The notes below the pieces were generated by a model. The model searched no databases. It saw nothing but the letters and a program-made list of their open reading frames with translations, and was not told the DNA's origin. From the NCBI RefSeq assembly GCF_041734735.1, contig NC_134876.1, positions 82,505,674 through 82,569,673 on the forward strand: a stretch of DNA of 64,000 bases, read 5' to 3'. The translations under genes were made by a program, and so were the position numbers. The stretch comes from Babylonia areolata (lineage: Eukaryota > Mollusca > Gastropoda > Neogastropoda > Buccinidae). Positions 13,734-44,683 of the stretch are shown in pieces (positions within the stretch are counted from its first letter, which is position 1; every line of letters starts with the position of its first letter).

Positions 13734-14307
13734 CACCTTCACCTTCACCTCTCCCGTAGTCTGGGTTCAGACCGTTGGGGCACCGCTGCTGACCTGACCA
13801 CCACCCCTCTCCACTCTTCACGGTTTTCTGATTTCCTCAGGGCGTCACCGAGCGTCAAGCCTGTCCACCCCCGGATGTTGTCTTCCCATCTCTTCTTCTG
13901 CCGTCCTCTCCTTCTGCCTCCTTGTACGGTGCCTTGCAGGAACGTTTTGGCAAGACCAGATGATCGGGAGATGTGTCCATACCACCTAAGTTTGCGTTTC
14001 TTCACTATGGACAGAAGGTCTTCGTAGGGTCCAATACTTTGCTTGATTCTGTTCTTCACTTCCGTGTTAGTGATGTGGTCTCTGTAGGAGATGCCAAGTA
14101 GTCTACGAAAGCATCTCATCTCGACAGCTTGGATTCTTCTCTCGATGTCTGCAGTCAGGGTCCAAGTCTCGCAGGCGTAGAGCAATATTGATATAACCAG
14201 GGAACGCATCAGTCTGATTTTTGAGCTGAGAGCGATGTTTTTGTTGTTCCAGATGGTGTTCAGCTTGTTGAGTGCCGTTGTTGTTTGGGCAATTCTCGAG
14301 AGTACAT
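13734..14307 (-). mobile_element. 5'-truncated LINE end (RTE-like), unit A only, with 8-bp target duplication
   Basis: The minus strand encodes an RT C-terminus: YACETWTLTADIERRIQAVE, FRRLLGISYRDHIT, KKRKLRWYGHISRSSGLAK, then GRRRGRQKKRWEDNIRGW and ENREEW. The 3' tail is a GGTGAA-type repeat at 13734-13750. ACGTACAT flanks both ends (13726-13733 and 14308-14315), and unit B carries the empty site with one copy near 43060. It is therefore a recent insertion. Confidence 0.85.
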
Positions 14308-14807
14308 ACGTACATACGCACACCCAAACACACACAGACGCACACACAGCCATGCCCGTGACTGAGCCGTAGGATGTAGATTTAGAACTTTCCATGTTGT
14401 ACGTGTATTGTATCTGGCTTTGTGTTTAATGAATAAATGTTAACCCTTTCTGTGACTTAAGAAATATCCCACGTAGGTATATTTGGATGTTTAGATATTT
14501 CAATACGATAACGGCTGGGATTCTTGTTATATCTTTACAAGCAATGCAAGTTCTCAGACTTTTTCCGACACTCACGACTGGTCAAATATGAATACAAGAT
14601 GTGATCTTCAGGGTTAAAGACTTTTGACAGTTAAATTGGATTTACAGTTATTCACATTAGATGTTTATTAAACATATTCACACAAAAATGTAGGCCTTTT
14701 TGTTTCCTTATGTCAAAAGTCTAAAAACTGCACACAAAACACATTTAAGAAATTTCATCGTGCTCAGTTATTCCGGACTTCCTTTCCATAACCCGCTCAG
14801 CACTTGA

Positions 14808-14941
<134 letters not shown>

Positions 14942-14978
14942 TTAAGTGTCTTTTACCGTTCTCCACGAAATATTTTTT

Positions 14979-15218
14979 CATTCACATTTGACATATAATA
15001 CTTCCGGAACTCTCCCAATAATAAGATTTTTTTTCCATTCACATTTGACATCTCATAATTCTTCCGAAACTGTCCCAACAATAAGATTTTTTTCATTCAC
15101 ATTTGACATCTCATAATACATCCGAAACTCTCCCAACAATAAGATTTTTTTCATCCACATTTGACATCTCATGATACTTTCGAAACTCTTCCAACACTAA
15201 GATTTTTTTTATTCAACA
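14979..15218. repeat. Minisatellite, unit about 57 bp, four copies (unit A)
   Basis: Four units containing CACATTTGACATCTCATAAT, CTTCCGAAACTCTCCCAAC and AATAAGATTTTTTTC. Four units also in unit B, but only about one in the shrunken spacer after copy C (63120-63175). Confidence 0.85.
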
Positions 15219-15708
15219 AAACGTACACGGCCGTCCGGCTAAGAGCGTAAAATTGTTTCTTTGGCAATGAAGTATCATTAACAAGGAGAAACAATTATAA
15301 CTACTCAGTGTAACAATCAACATACTGATACGAAAGTTAACAGATTAGGCTCCATTCACTATCGAGGAATTTTTCTTTTCGGATGTACCAAATAAAAAAC
15401 AACAACAAGAAAACAACAACCAAAAGACGTAGGGATCCTTTACCAGAGAGATACAGAGAGAGAGAGAGAGAGAGAGAGGCAGGTCGATGTTAGTCCTCAC
15501 TTCAGTTAGCACATGTCACAGTTGTACATGTAATTACATTTATGGGCATTTCAGTAGGGATAACAAAGGAAATTAATGCCATTCCCAAAACGTCAAGCAT
15601 TTTAAATGGAAACGAAATGGCAAACCAGGGACAGGGAAAACATGACAGAACCCCCGAACAGGGGGCGCTAAAGTAATTAGCTGAGTCACCGCCATCAAAA
15701 GTAGGTGG

Positions 15709-15711
<3 letters not shown>

Positions 15712-15801
<90 letters not shown>
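15712..15801. repeat. (TG)n of about 45 units
   Basis: Pure TG run next to the 3' end of the LINE at 15822. The unit B counterpart (44379-44420) is less than half as long and interrupted. Confidence 0.95.
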
Positions 15802-15805
<4 letters not shown>

Positions 15806-15821
15806 GCGTGTTGGTATGTAT

Positions 15822-16217
15822 AAGATAAGATAAGATAAGATAAGAATAACTTTATTATCTCCAACTGGAGAAATTTGGTCAGGTGCATTATCACAACATA
15901 GACAAGTAAACAACATGGGGACCATAACTGTAAAAGCCAACAACAGCCCCAACAAATATTACGAAGATACAAACGTAAAAAATATCACGTACATCGTTTC
16001 ATACATACATCCACACACTGCAGGTAATAACTAGTATTCTTAATGTAAAAACAGAAAGAATTAAGAAACATTATTTGAATATAATTATAAACATAGCCTA
16101 CTATACTGCACATTGATTATAATAGACAGATAAGATAAGAATAAAGATGAATTGCGGAAAACCACAACCAGATAATCAGCACACACCCGCACCGCACCCC
16201 CCCCCCCCTTATCCCCC

Positions 16218-16248
<31 letters not shown>

Positions 16249-16491
16249 ACACGCGGATAACTTGATCAAACAAGAGTAATAAACATATGTTCTCAAATAA
16301 AAGCATTTCACATATTCGCTTTTAAAAACATTGCAATTAATTATTACATCGTAATTATTAAACAGAAATATATTTAGAATATGGACGTTAGCATTAGACA
16401 TATTCATTGTACATTCATCCTGCATATTGCACATTATTCTTCCTACATATTGCACATTCATTATAACCAATTGTCACGTTTTAAGCTCAGT

Positions 16492-16563
<72 letters not shown>

Positions 16564-17333
16564 ACACACACACCACAACTAGAACAAGGTACAGCCTATC
16601 ATGCACGGACTTTCACACGTCTCACATGAGAGTGCGCGCGCGCACACACACACACACAGTTCTCAAGAATTTAAAAGGTGGATTGAACGTGGAATAAAAG
16701 TCTTCAGAGCTCTGGATTTCAACTTAAAAGTTCTGTAGCGTCGTCCTGATGGCAATAGCTCATAATACTTTGCTAAAATATGGGTGTCGTCAGTTGCTAT
16801 CTGCCTGCTTTTTTTAACCACTCGACTTTCATACAGCTCTTGCATACTAGCTTGTTTCACTCCCACAATTTTACTGCATACACTCATGACATCGTTCAAA
16901 ACACGCTTACTCCTCACTCCCAAACTTCCATACCAGCACATAAATGAAACTGTAAGCACAGACTCGATACAACATCGATAATAACTTTGAAGAATATTTG
17001 AATTTATACCAACATTTGTAAGCTTCTGTAAACAAAAAATTCTAGATTGACATTTCTTATGAATGGAATCAACATTTCTGTCAAAAGTCAGCTTATTGTC
17101 TAAGATGGTCCCTAAATATCTATATTCATTGACCCTCTCCACTGTTTGACCATCAATAACAAGGTCAGCTACAGGCAAGGGGTCTTTCCGAAAATCTATT
17201 AACATTTCTTTTGTTTTCAATACGTTGAGATCCAGATAGTTTTTCTCACACCAGGAACAGAACTTTTTAATTTCACTGAAATAAATAGCATCAGAGTTGG
17301 ACAGATCTTCAATTGCTGAATCATCAATTGCTG
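15822..17333 (-). mobile_element. 5'-truncated LINE (CR1/Rex-like RT C-terminus), unit A
   Basis: Minus-strand frame (to 16663) encodes FCSWCEKNYLDLNVLKTKEM, YRYLGTILDNKLTFDRNVDS, KCQSRIFCLQKL and CIESVLTVSFMCWYGSLG, typical of RT thumb and post-RT of the CR1/L2/Rex group, ending in SIHLLNS. The 3' UTR (15845-16660) contains poly(C) and CA tracts. The 3' end is a (TTATC)n tail at 15822-15845. In unit B only about 65 bp of this 3' end remain. Confidence 0.82.
16191..16254. repeat. Poly(C) and (CA)n inside LINE 3' UTR
   Basis: Two C runs (about 10 and 19) and a short CA run. Confidence 0.95.
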
Positions 17334-17358
17334 TATGTCTGTGTCTGCGTTTGCACAT

Positions 17359-17360
<2 letters not shown>

Positions 17361-17455
<95 letters not shown>
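17361..17455. repeat. (GT)n of about 47 units
   Basis: Borders the right (5') end of the LINE. The unit B tract (44571-44591) is about one quarter as long. Confidence 0.95.
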
Positions 17456-17457
<2 letters not shown>

Positions 17458-17550
17458 CGATAGCAAAAGTATGTGAAGTAAATTCACCGCCCGCACCATC
17501 ATCCACACGTTGTTGTCAGTTACCGATACTGGCCGCTGTCTCGCGGACGT

Positions 17551-18413
17551 AATTTTTTGTTGCCACACCGTCTGCTCCCTTTCAGTGGTATTACAGTGGT
17601 ATTACTCCCACGCCACTCATTCCGAGTTCATCCATACACGGCCACACCCGGGTTCGTCTGTCACAGCCCCAGCGTCGGCAGTCCGCAGGGAACCATCGAT
17701 GTTAGGTCGCCAGGAGGCCGCACACCAGAGCAGACTCTGCACTGCTGCTGAGTCACTTCAGTGGTGTTCAGTGGTGCCTGTTCTGATTTAACGTACTTAG
17801 TACACAACCAACTTAGCTCCCTACTCACGACATTAATGGCTTAGTCGTGGAGCCAGACTGAGTGAGCGTCCCTCCCAGAGTGGAAACCACCACCAGGTTC
17901 CTCCAACAACAGTCCCCTATGAATCTATCGACACTGAAGACACTGACAGGGCTCAGCTCCAAGCACGGAAGTGGAAGGGTATCGAAACCGAGGTCACCGT
18001 GACAAAAGGGCATGAAAGACCACAGAATTTGGGACTTTTATCTTTGGTTTATATTGATGATGACGGAAGAGGAGGATGACGATGATGATGCTATGGTGGT
18101 CCATTTTGGTTTGGAACTACGTGACAAGCCTGTACTCAACACTTCCTGTCATAATGATATCCTGGCATCAACCAGGCCCGAGCAATACACACTTGCAGTG
18201 TTGGTCAGGAAATTAGAGCAGCACACCCAAAGACGCGTGAGTGAAGTGGATGATACTCGACTGTGTGATTCCAGTCCCCCCATTTAAGCCCATAACACAA
18301 CCGACTATGGGTAGGAGCCGGCCTCGGGCCAAAAAAACCCACCTCCGCTGGGATTCGAACCCGCGTCCTCCCAGCCGTCAGTCCGCGACGCAAGCCACTT
18401 CGCCACGGCGGCT
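17551..18413 (-). mobile_element. Long tRNA-derived retroposon (about 860 bp), unit A
   Basis: The right end, read on the minus strand, is a tRNA-like head with A box TGGCGAAGTGG and B box GGTTCGAATCC. A body of about 780 bp follows, with TCATTATGACAGGAAG, an ATC/TCC-rich patch, GGCTCCACGACTAAGCCATT and CGAACCCGGGTGTGGCCGTG, ending GCAACAAAAAATT. No coding frame is seen. It is much longer than common SINEs. Duplicated with the unit (44684-45546); an independent copy is at 29803-30668. Confidence 0.75.
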
Positions 18414-18710
18414 GTTTGGGAATCCACATCATAGCGTATCCTGTTTTTCCCGCACGACGTAATGTAGAATATACTGACTGCAGCTGTCACCCAGTCTGAA
18501 GCTGGAGTTCGTGAGACAGACAGACAATTATTGTTAAAATCTTTTTAATGGCCCACACTCTTTTCTGATCTGCAGTGAACAGTGAAAGCGCGCGTACTAC
18601 ACAGATGACTATCAAGATGGCCAGTGCTGATTCTCTGGACTGTGAAATCAAAAATGACTGTCTATCGCATGTAGCTGTTGTGGGATGGTAGTGGACTGCA
18701 TTATCAAGCG

Positions 18711-18712
18711 AG

Positions 18713-18752
<40 letters not shown>

Positions 18753-18776
18753 CGCGCGCGCACGCGCACGCGCGTA
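18711..18776. repeat. (CA)n plus alternating CG/CA tract
   Basis: CA run followed by GCGCGCGCACGCGCACGCGC, strictly alternating purine-pyrimidine. The unit B counterpart is 45847-45923. Confidence 0.9.
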
Positions 18777-18871
18777 AAATAATCTCTTTCGTATTGCAGA
18801 CATAACACGTTTTGATGACCTGAATGCCACTCATATTTCGGATATCTACTACGAGTTTCATGACATGAAAC

Positions 18872-19414
18872 TCAAACATAGCTAATTTTCTCAACTGCAG
18901 TTTCCAACATATATTTATATGCCAGACATTGTTCATGTAAATTCCTGTAATATTTTAATACTCGTTTATCCAAGTACACATAGATATAGTTTGAACAGTC
19001 AAACAGAAAATTGGTTTCGTTTTCAATCTTATCAGTAAATGGACATTTCTTTGACACTTATTTTGATGTCTCTCATTTACATTTGAATCACACATACCTA
19101 AATGAAAACTAGTTGTTGTGATGACTATTATAGTATTTGTTTTGTTTTAACAATGGTCAATAATACAATGTATTCGAGGGAAGGAGGTCGTACACAGATC
19201 TGGGAATAAAGCTGATCCTCAGAGGGGCCATGTCCCACATGTCGCTCCAGCTGAGGCTCCTTTGGAGTGCAATTTTCCATGTTGTCCACTGCCCCCGCTG
19301 GCTTTGCTGGACTGCCTTCTGGACTCTTTTATCATCCTTATTATTACAAACATGTAACGACATCCGCTCGAATTGGGTATCAAATACAGACATATCCGTG
19401 ATTCTAAAGCTCAC
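18872..19414 (-). mobile_element. LINE C-terminal remnants, unit A
   Basis: Two minus-strand pieces in the expected order: SDMWDMAPLRISFIPRSVYD LLPS (19157-19414), then CPFTDKIENETNFLFDC (18872-19057). Both resemble the region between RT and the terminal CCHC-like knuckle of some LINEs. Short and broken; clade unknown. Confidence 0.45.
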
Positions 19415-19664
19415 ATTGTTTCAAGATCTTAGCAACTTTGTTTTTAGCTTGTCTGACATATCTAATGCTGCACCAAAAGACATTTTGGTGGTACATGTAG
19501 TCAGTCTAATATCATCATCTTAGATGAACAGACTATAAATAAATAAACGAACGAACTTGGTACATGTAACTGCAAAACCACGATATATGTAACCACTGAT
19601 GATATAAATTTCTGTTCCTTATTCTTTTTATTTAGATAGAAAACTTGACTTTTATTTTTACATG

Positions 19665-19713
<49 letters not shown>

Positions 19714-20530
19714 GCAAGACCAGACAAAAGTATGTATTTCCAAGGATAATGAACAAGCACTGCTGTGCTGATTTTTTACATGCAGTCGCCGTCCTTTATA
19801 GGATCTACTCTACACAATACTAAGTGATAAAGTTTAGACATGATGGTTATCAAATTAAAATTTAAAAATCTCTATAAACGAAACACACACATCAGAATAT
19901 CAGAACAGTATAAACTGGTCACATATGTCCAAATAATTTCCTATTTCACGTTGTGAATCTGCAGCAAGCGAACCATGTTGCCTATATTGATGTCTACACT
20001 ACAACGAGTATATACGTTGTGAGTCAGTCTCTTGCTATGGATTAAAGCGGAAAAACACCAAAACAACAACAGCATAATCAGATGGCTGGCATACAGTTAT
20101 TTCATTTTAGCTAATGCATTAGCCAAATACTATGTAATGTGGAAAGCATAGTGAAATGACATAATAGTGATGTGGAGCCAGGCTCCTGATAATTTTCTGC
20201 TGTAAGAGAAAAATTTACAACAGAAACTGTTTTATTATGATAATGTTTAAATCGGTGGATGTGGGAGAAGGAGCAAGCATTATTATTATTTGAAAAAGAA
20301 ATTCAGTGTGAAAGATCTTACAACCTGTACATATGTTCGTATCAAAGGTCCATTCAGTCATTCAAAATTCATTTATTTTTCCCTTCAATGTGTACTCGTG
20401 TTAGCTTTTCAGAGACATTCTCAATACACATATCAAAGTTGACATGCTTCTGGTTAGATGGCATCCTTGAACAAGTACAGCAAGCATGAAGAGCCATTCA
20501 AAAACCGAAATAGCTGTCACTTATATCTGG
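19415..20530. other. Spacer upstream of copy B
   Basis: No gene or recognisable element apart from a (CA)n tract at 19671-19711. AT-rich, and repeated upstream of copy C at 46563-47670 with very few changes. It may contain distal promoter sequence, but I see no specific motif. Confidence 0.4.
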
Positions 20531-20590
20531 TGTGCATGTGCGCGCGCGCGCGCGCGCGCGTGTGTGTGTGTATGTGTGTGTGTGCGCGCG

Positions 20591-20626
<36 letters not shown>
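20531..20626. repeat. (CG)n/(TG)n alternating tract upstream of copy B
   Basis: About 10 GC units followed by TG units with a second short CG block. Strict purine-pyrimidine alternation, about 450 bp before the ATG. The copy C counterpart is 47671-47763. Confidence 0.92.
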
Positions 20627-20628
<2 letters not shown>

Positions 20629-21001
20629 CGAAACGCCACAGACAGAAAAGATAATCATTTTGACAGCCATTGTTGTAACAGATTGCTTTGTTTTGACTGT
20701 ATGCTGGGCTTGTACGAGTGAAAGTCACAACAGCTGTTGGGCGATACCCGACCAGGTAGGTAGCCGGCTGCTCTTTCCCGAATTATCTCCTTACGCTTTA
20801 AATCTGTTGGTCTTTGTTTCTTTCTTTCATGTGGACTGAAACAAAGTCTTTGCAGGTCGCATTCTTCCTGTTCTTGGTCTTCTTGCTCTTGTTCTTGTTC
20901 TTCTACCTTCGTGGGCTGCAACTACCACGTTTACTCGTCTGTACAAGTGGGATTTTACGTGCATGACGGTTTTCACCTTTCCATGTAGTCGAGTTGTATT
21001 C

Positions 21002-21077
21002 AGTCAGTTCCTTTCCTTTTCAGATACCGCTCTGACTCGCTGTGTTCGTGCCGTTAACCAGGAAGATCACAGCAGTG
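21002..21077 (+). promoter_or_regulatory. Probable 5' UTR splice acceptor upstream of copy B ATG
   Basis: A pyrimidine run ending TTCCTTTTCAG lies at about 21008-21023, an excellent acceptor 54 bases before the ATG. A strong donor (ACCAG|GTAGGT) lies at 20755/20756, so a non-coding first exon ending at 20755 is plausible. An out-of-frame ATG at 20963, opening a 109-codon frame that overlaps exon 1, would be removed by this splice. No TATA box is evident. The same signals occur before copy C (acceptor at 48160). Confidence 0.45.
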
Positions 21078-38949
<17,872 letters not shown>

Positions 38950-39089
38950 AAGACAGTGACGGAGGAAAACAGTAAATGATAACATATCTGATTCCTAAGG
39001 CGATCTGTATCTGTGATTGTCGCCTGTCAAAATGTGTGCCAGACGAATGAAAAGCAAACCCATCACAACGTGCATCCTTAGTGTCTTTG

Positions 39090-40330
39090 CTTCAAGTTGT
39101 TGAACCTTGCGACGGAGCACTACTCTGACGTTGGAATTCGTTTCATTAAAACAGTTTCCACGTTCCTCCCGGACGGAAAGAGAATTAACTTCTATAGCAT
39201 TTCCGGCTGTGTCTACACATATAAACCTGGAAGGAAAATCAAGGATGACAGATTACAAACTCAAAATAAAACAGGAGCACTTGTCATTCAGTCAAAGCAC
39301 TCATTTTCTGACTTGCCAAAGCATTCATATATCCTGGTAGGAACCTCAGACATACCTTTCACTGCATCCGCACGCAATTTAGGGTACATGCTTTCAGCTG
39401 ACATGACACTTGACATGCACATCAACCAGATATGTAAGTCAGCATATGCAGCACTCCAAGAAATCAGCTCCATTCGCCACAATGGCATTGGTTTGTTCTT
39501 TTGTTCTATCCAGATTAGATTATGGAAATGCTCTTCTTGCTTGCTGCCCCAAACTCTCAAAAAGTTCAAAACTGTCCAGCACGACTCGCGCTCAAGGCGA
39601 AGAAACGTCAACACATTACTCCCCTACTTGCTTCCCTTCACTGGCTCCGCATTCAAGAACGAATACAATACAAACTCTCAGTCCTTTGTCACAATTTCTT
39701 CACTGATTCCTGTCCTGCATATCTTTCAGATACACTTTCTGTTTATTCACCATCCAAGGATCTGCACAAAAACTTACGGTGAACGTTCCTTTTCCTTTGT
39801 TGCACTCAAAAAGTGGAATTCACTATCCTCACACATCCGTCACGCCCCAACACCTGCATTCAAGAGAGCACTCAAAACAAATCTTTCGAAACTGTATTTT
39901 ACTCAGCATATTATGCTTACTGTGATCTGATCACTGGATGTGCTCTTTGTGTTGACTTGTATGCATTTGCGATGATTTTGATGTAGTTTTGTGAAGCTTG
40001 ATTCCTTGGTGTATATTTTGACTATGGTGAATGTGATGTGTTTTATTTTGCTGTGATTTGGGCCTATGTGATATGAGACTGTGGTATTGCCTGTGCTGAT
40101 TTACATATTTTTTTTGGTGTCACTTAGTCAGAAATATGTATATTTAGTCAGAAATATGTATATTTTAGCCAATTTGATGCACGACTGCTGATTTTTTTGC
40201 ACAAACGTTTACATCACTTATTATAAAATTGGTCTATTTTATTGTAAAGTGTGGTGAGCCCCATCTGAGATGAGGCACTGTGGTATGTAAGCCTGCATAT
40301 TATCATTCTTCTTCTTCTTCTTCTTCTTCA
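39090..40330 (+). mobile_element. Decayed LINE 3' part (CR1/L2 group), downstream of copy B
   Basis: Same element and breaks as in unit A, so it was inserted and decayed before this duplication. It ends at a (CTT)n tract slightly longer than in A (40305-40330). Confidence 0.8.
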
Positions 40331-41018
40331 TCATCATCATCTTCTTGTTAATGATATTGTTATGATTATAAAAGCGGTCGAATTCAGGATATATCCCGCG
40401 TTTTTCTGCATCAATATGAGTCTGTAAGCTCCCTGGGTTATTCTTCATTCTTCTGAATACTCACATTCTGTGTCCTTACTCTGTACCCTTTGTATTGTGA
40501 TTTGTGTTGCTGACATTTTAATTATGAAATACCACTTAAAAAAGAACAATAAACAAATGAACAACCGACTTGGCGTATGAACGAATGAATGACTGGATAA
40601 ATGAATGAAGCAAAGAACGAAGGAAACAGAAACGAAAGAAAGAAAGAATCATAAGAGAAATAAGGAATGGAAGGAAAGAAAACAGAAGATAGAAAGACGA
40701 AGAAAACGTGTAGCTGCTTCATCAGGATCGGTGTCATCTGCTCACGAAGCCTTCCACCCGTTCTTCTCTTGTCGCGTCCACAGCACATAATTATTTTTGT
40801 TTCATCTTGTTTTGTTTTGATTCTTTCAAATCAAGGGATGCAACACTCAGCCAGACTGTGTTTTATCAAAACTCATGTTAACGTTGGTCATAAGTCAGTT
40901 AGGACTGACATTTTCACACATATTTCAGGCTATACCACACTTCTGGCGTTGACCATTAATTTTGGTCATGAAGGAATGTTGAAAAACTAAACCTTCCAAC
41001 CTGAGGGATATATATATA

Positions 41019-41081
<63 letters not shown>

Positions 41082-42578
41082 TGTGTGTGTGTAGTTGTCA
41101 CTGGAAGTTTGTTTATTTGGGTGTTTCCTTCTTTTTCATATGCTTGTGCTTTCATTTTTCTCCAGTGAGCGTGTCTGAGTGCGTGCATGTGTTCCCGAAT
41201 TGCACGCATGGTTGGATGTGTTCACGTTGTGCGTGAGAGGCAGAGTAGCTGTCGGGTAGGTGGCACCCAGTTGGATGCCCAGTCGAGTGGAGCCATAGTT
41301 TGGGCCTCCTGGTTGATTAAAACACTCATGTGTTTGAGGACTCTTATGACCCAAGTTTGGGTTGTGGGTTGTTTTGTTCGTAAATGTAACCACGAGGGGA
41401 AGAACAAGTATTCCATGTAAGTACTCTGTTTTGAATATTTTTTTCTCGGTATCAAAATTTCCGTTCCTATATACTGAAAACATTTTTGTATGAAAGGGAG
41501 GGGTTTCAGAAAGGAATCCAAGACTTTACTTTTATTATTTGTCACTTGTTTTGTTGTTTTCTTTCAACTGTGGCATATTCAGTATTTTTGGTTTTGTTTT
41601 CCTCAATGTATTCCTTAGTGAAATATGCTGTTAAGATAATAGAAGACAAAATAAGGTGTTGTGATAGTCTGTGAATCTAAATCGTTTTTCTTAAGCTGCA
41701 GTGTAGGTCAGCCATACGAAGGAGGTTATTCCAGCTTTGTAATTTGTTGCTCTTACTTGTATTTTATAATTTGAATATGTGTTAGTATGTGCTGGAATTA
41801 TAAGACCAGCATATAATGCTGGCCTTTTAGGCCTCTATTCGTTTCTCCCTCCCCAAGTCTGCCCGCTGTTCCCTCTCTTGATTTGGCGAGGTGTGCCTCT
41901 GGTGGACGACGCAGGACTGCCGTTGACTGTAAATTCCCCAAGTTTCCGTCTTTTTCCCCTTTTCCTCCATTCCTTTCTCCTTTCCCCAATCTGCTGATAG
42001 CCCCCCCCCCCTCCCCCCGCCCCATCTCTCTGTTCGGCAAGGCGTCTCTCCACGGGAAGAACAACACAGAATGAATTTTCTTTAATGAGGGAAGTGGAAT
42101 AAGCAAGGACATGGTGTTTTTTTTCATCCAGCCCTCAGGGCAAAGAAAATCAGCAAGCAAAATTTTGCTTGTTGATGATAATGATAATAATAATAATAAT
42201 CATAAAAAAGACCCAAGACCCCAGTTTTCCCTTTGTTACCCTCTATCCCTCCATCCAGATTCCCACCCCTCTGGCCAAGAATCCTTTTTCCCTGTGTGCC
42301 GCTTTCCAAGTGTGGGAGAAAAGGACACTTCTAAAGTTGCCAAGGTGTTGCCGTAAAAGCGTCAACAATCAAGACGAAAGACTTGGAACAGCTATGCTTT
42401 TGTTGTTTTGTGTGTGTTTAATTTGACTGTCATCGTTTATTGTTTTCGCATCAAACACTATTACATTAGCCATAGCTTTATTAGTATTATCGTAAAATAC
42501 TATAATAAAACATTGCTAACTCCCTTGTTCCTGATTTCCTTTGTGTGAGAAGATAGGCCCTTTCTTATAAAGTAGGGC

Positions 42579-42693
<115 letters not shown>

Positions 42694-42967
42694 CAATGAA
42701 TAAACAAACAATAATGAAAATACTCAGTGTCCATTACAGGTTTTCTTCGGTCAGAAAACTTATCCAATGAATGGCCTCCTTGTGCTGTACTACTACTACT
42801 TCAATTACTACTGGATACTTATATACCTATAGCACACTATCAAGAAATCTGCTATGGGTGTTTTACAAAACACGTGTTTGTTTTTTTACATAATATATTA
42901 CATCAATGTTATGCAGATACATAAAATTGTAACTAACAAACTACACAGACGACAGACAGACAGACAG

Positions 42968-42998
<31 letters not shown>

Positions 42999-43553
42999 AC
43001 ATATAATATACATTTAAACATACATTCTCACATACACCCCCACCCCTCCGCACACACACGTACATACGCACACCCAAACACACACAGCCATACCCGTGAC
43101 TGAGCCGTAGGATGTAGATTTAGAACTTTCCATGTTGTACGTGTATTGTATCTGGCTTTGTGTTTAATGAATAAATGTTAACCCTTTCTGTGACTTAAGA
43201 AATATCCCACGTAGGTATATTTGGATGTTTAGATATTTCAATACGATAACGGCTGGGATTCTTGTTATAATATCTTTATAAGCAATGCAAGTTCTCAGAC
43301 TTTTTCCGACACTCACGACTGGTCAAATATGAATACAAGATGTGATCTTCAGGGTTAAAGACTTTTGACAGTTAAATTGGATTTACAGTTATTCACATTA
43401 GATGTTTATTACACATATTCACACAAAAATGTAGGCCTTTTTGTGATATTTCCTTATGTCAAAAGTCTAAAAACTGCACACAAAACACATTTAAGAAATT
43501 TCATCGTGCTCAGTTATTCCGGACTTCCTTTCCATAACCCGCTCAGCACTTGA

Positions 43554-43625
<72 letters not shown>

Positions 43626-43660
43626 TTAAGTGTCTTTTACCGTTCTCCACGAAATATTTT

Positions 43661-43896
43661 TTCATTCACATTTGACATATAATACTTCCGGAACTCTCCC
43701 AATAATAAGATTTTTTTCTATTCACATTTGACATCTCATAATTCTTCCGAAACTGTCCCAACAATAAGATTTTTTTCATTCACATTTGACATCTCATAAT
43801 ACTTCCGAAACTCTCCCATCAATAAGATTTTTTTCATTCACATTTGACATCTCATGATACTTTCGAAACTCTTCCAACACTAAGATTTTTTTTATT
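43661..43896. repeat. Minisatellite, unit about 57 bp, four copies (unit B)
   Basis: Same four-unit array as in unit A with a few substitutions. Confidence 0.85.
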
Positions 43897-44374
43897 CAAC
43901 AAAACGTACACGGCCGTCCGGGTAAGAGCGTAAAATTGTTTCTTTGGCAATGAAGTGTCATTAACAAGGAGAAACAATTATAACTACTCAGTGTAACAAT
44001 CAACATACTGATACGAAAGCTAACAGATTAGGCTCCATTCACTATCGAGGAATTTTTCTTTTCAGATGTACCAAGTAAAAAGCGACCACCAAAAGACGTG
44101 GGGATCCTTTACCAGAGAGACAGAGAGAGAGAGAGAGAGAGGCAGGTCGATGTTAGTCCTCACTTCAGTTAGCACATGTCACAGTTGTCCATGTAATTAC
44201 ATTTATGGGCATTTCAGTAGGGATAACAAAGGTAATTAATGCCATTCCCAAAACGTCAAGCATTTTAAATGGAAACGAAATGGCAAACCAGGGACAGGGA
44301 AAACAACATGACAGGACCCCCGAACAGGGGGCGCTAAAGTAATTAGCTGAGTCACCGCCATCAAAAGTAGGTGG

Positions 44375-44416
<42 letters not shown>

Positions 44417-44439
44417 TGTTTGCGCGTGTTGGTATGTAT

Positions 44440-44505
44440 AAGATAAGATAAGATAAGATAAGAATAACTTTATTATCTCCAACTGGAGAAATTTGGTCAG
44501 GTGTA
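44440..44505 (-). mobile_element. Residual 3' tail of the unit-A LINE in unit B
   Basis: Same AAGATAAGATAAGAATAACT tail and following 40 bp as at 15822-15886, then a jump into TG repeats. The LINE body is missing. Confidence 0.8.
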
Positions 44506-44683
44506 CGTGTGTGTGTGTGTGTGTGTTTGCGCGTGTTGGTATGTATGTCTGTGTGTGCGTTTGCACATACGTGTGTGTGTGTGTGTGTGTACTCGATAGC
44601 AAAAGTATGTGAAGTAAATTCATCGCCCGCACCATCATCCACACGTTGTCAGTTACCGATACTGGCCGCTGTCTCGCGGACGT

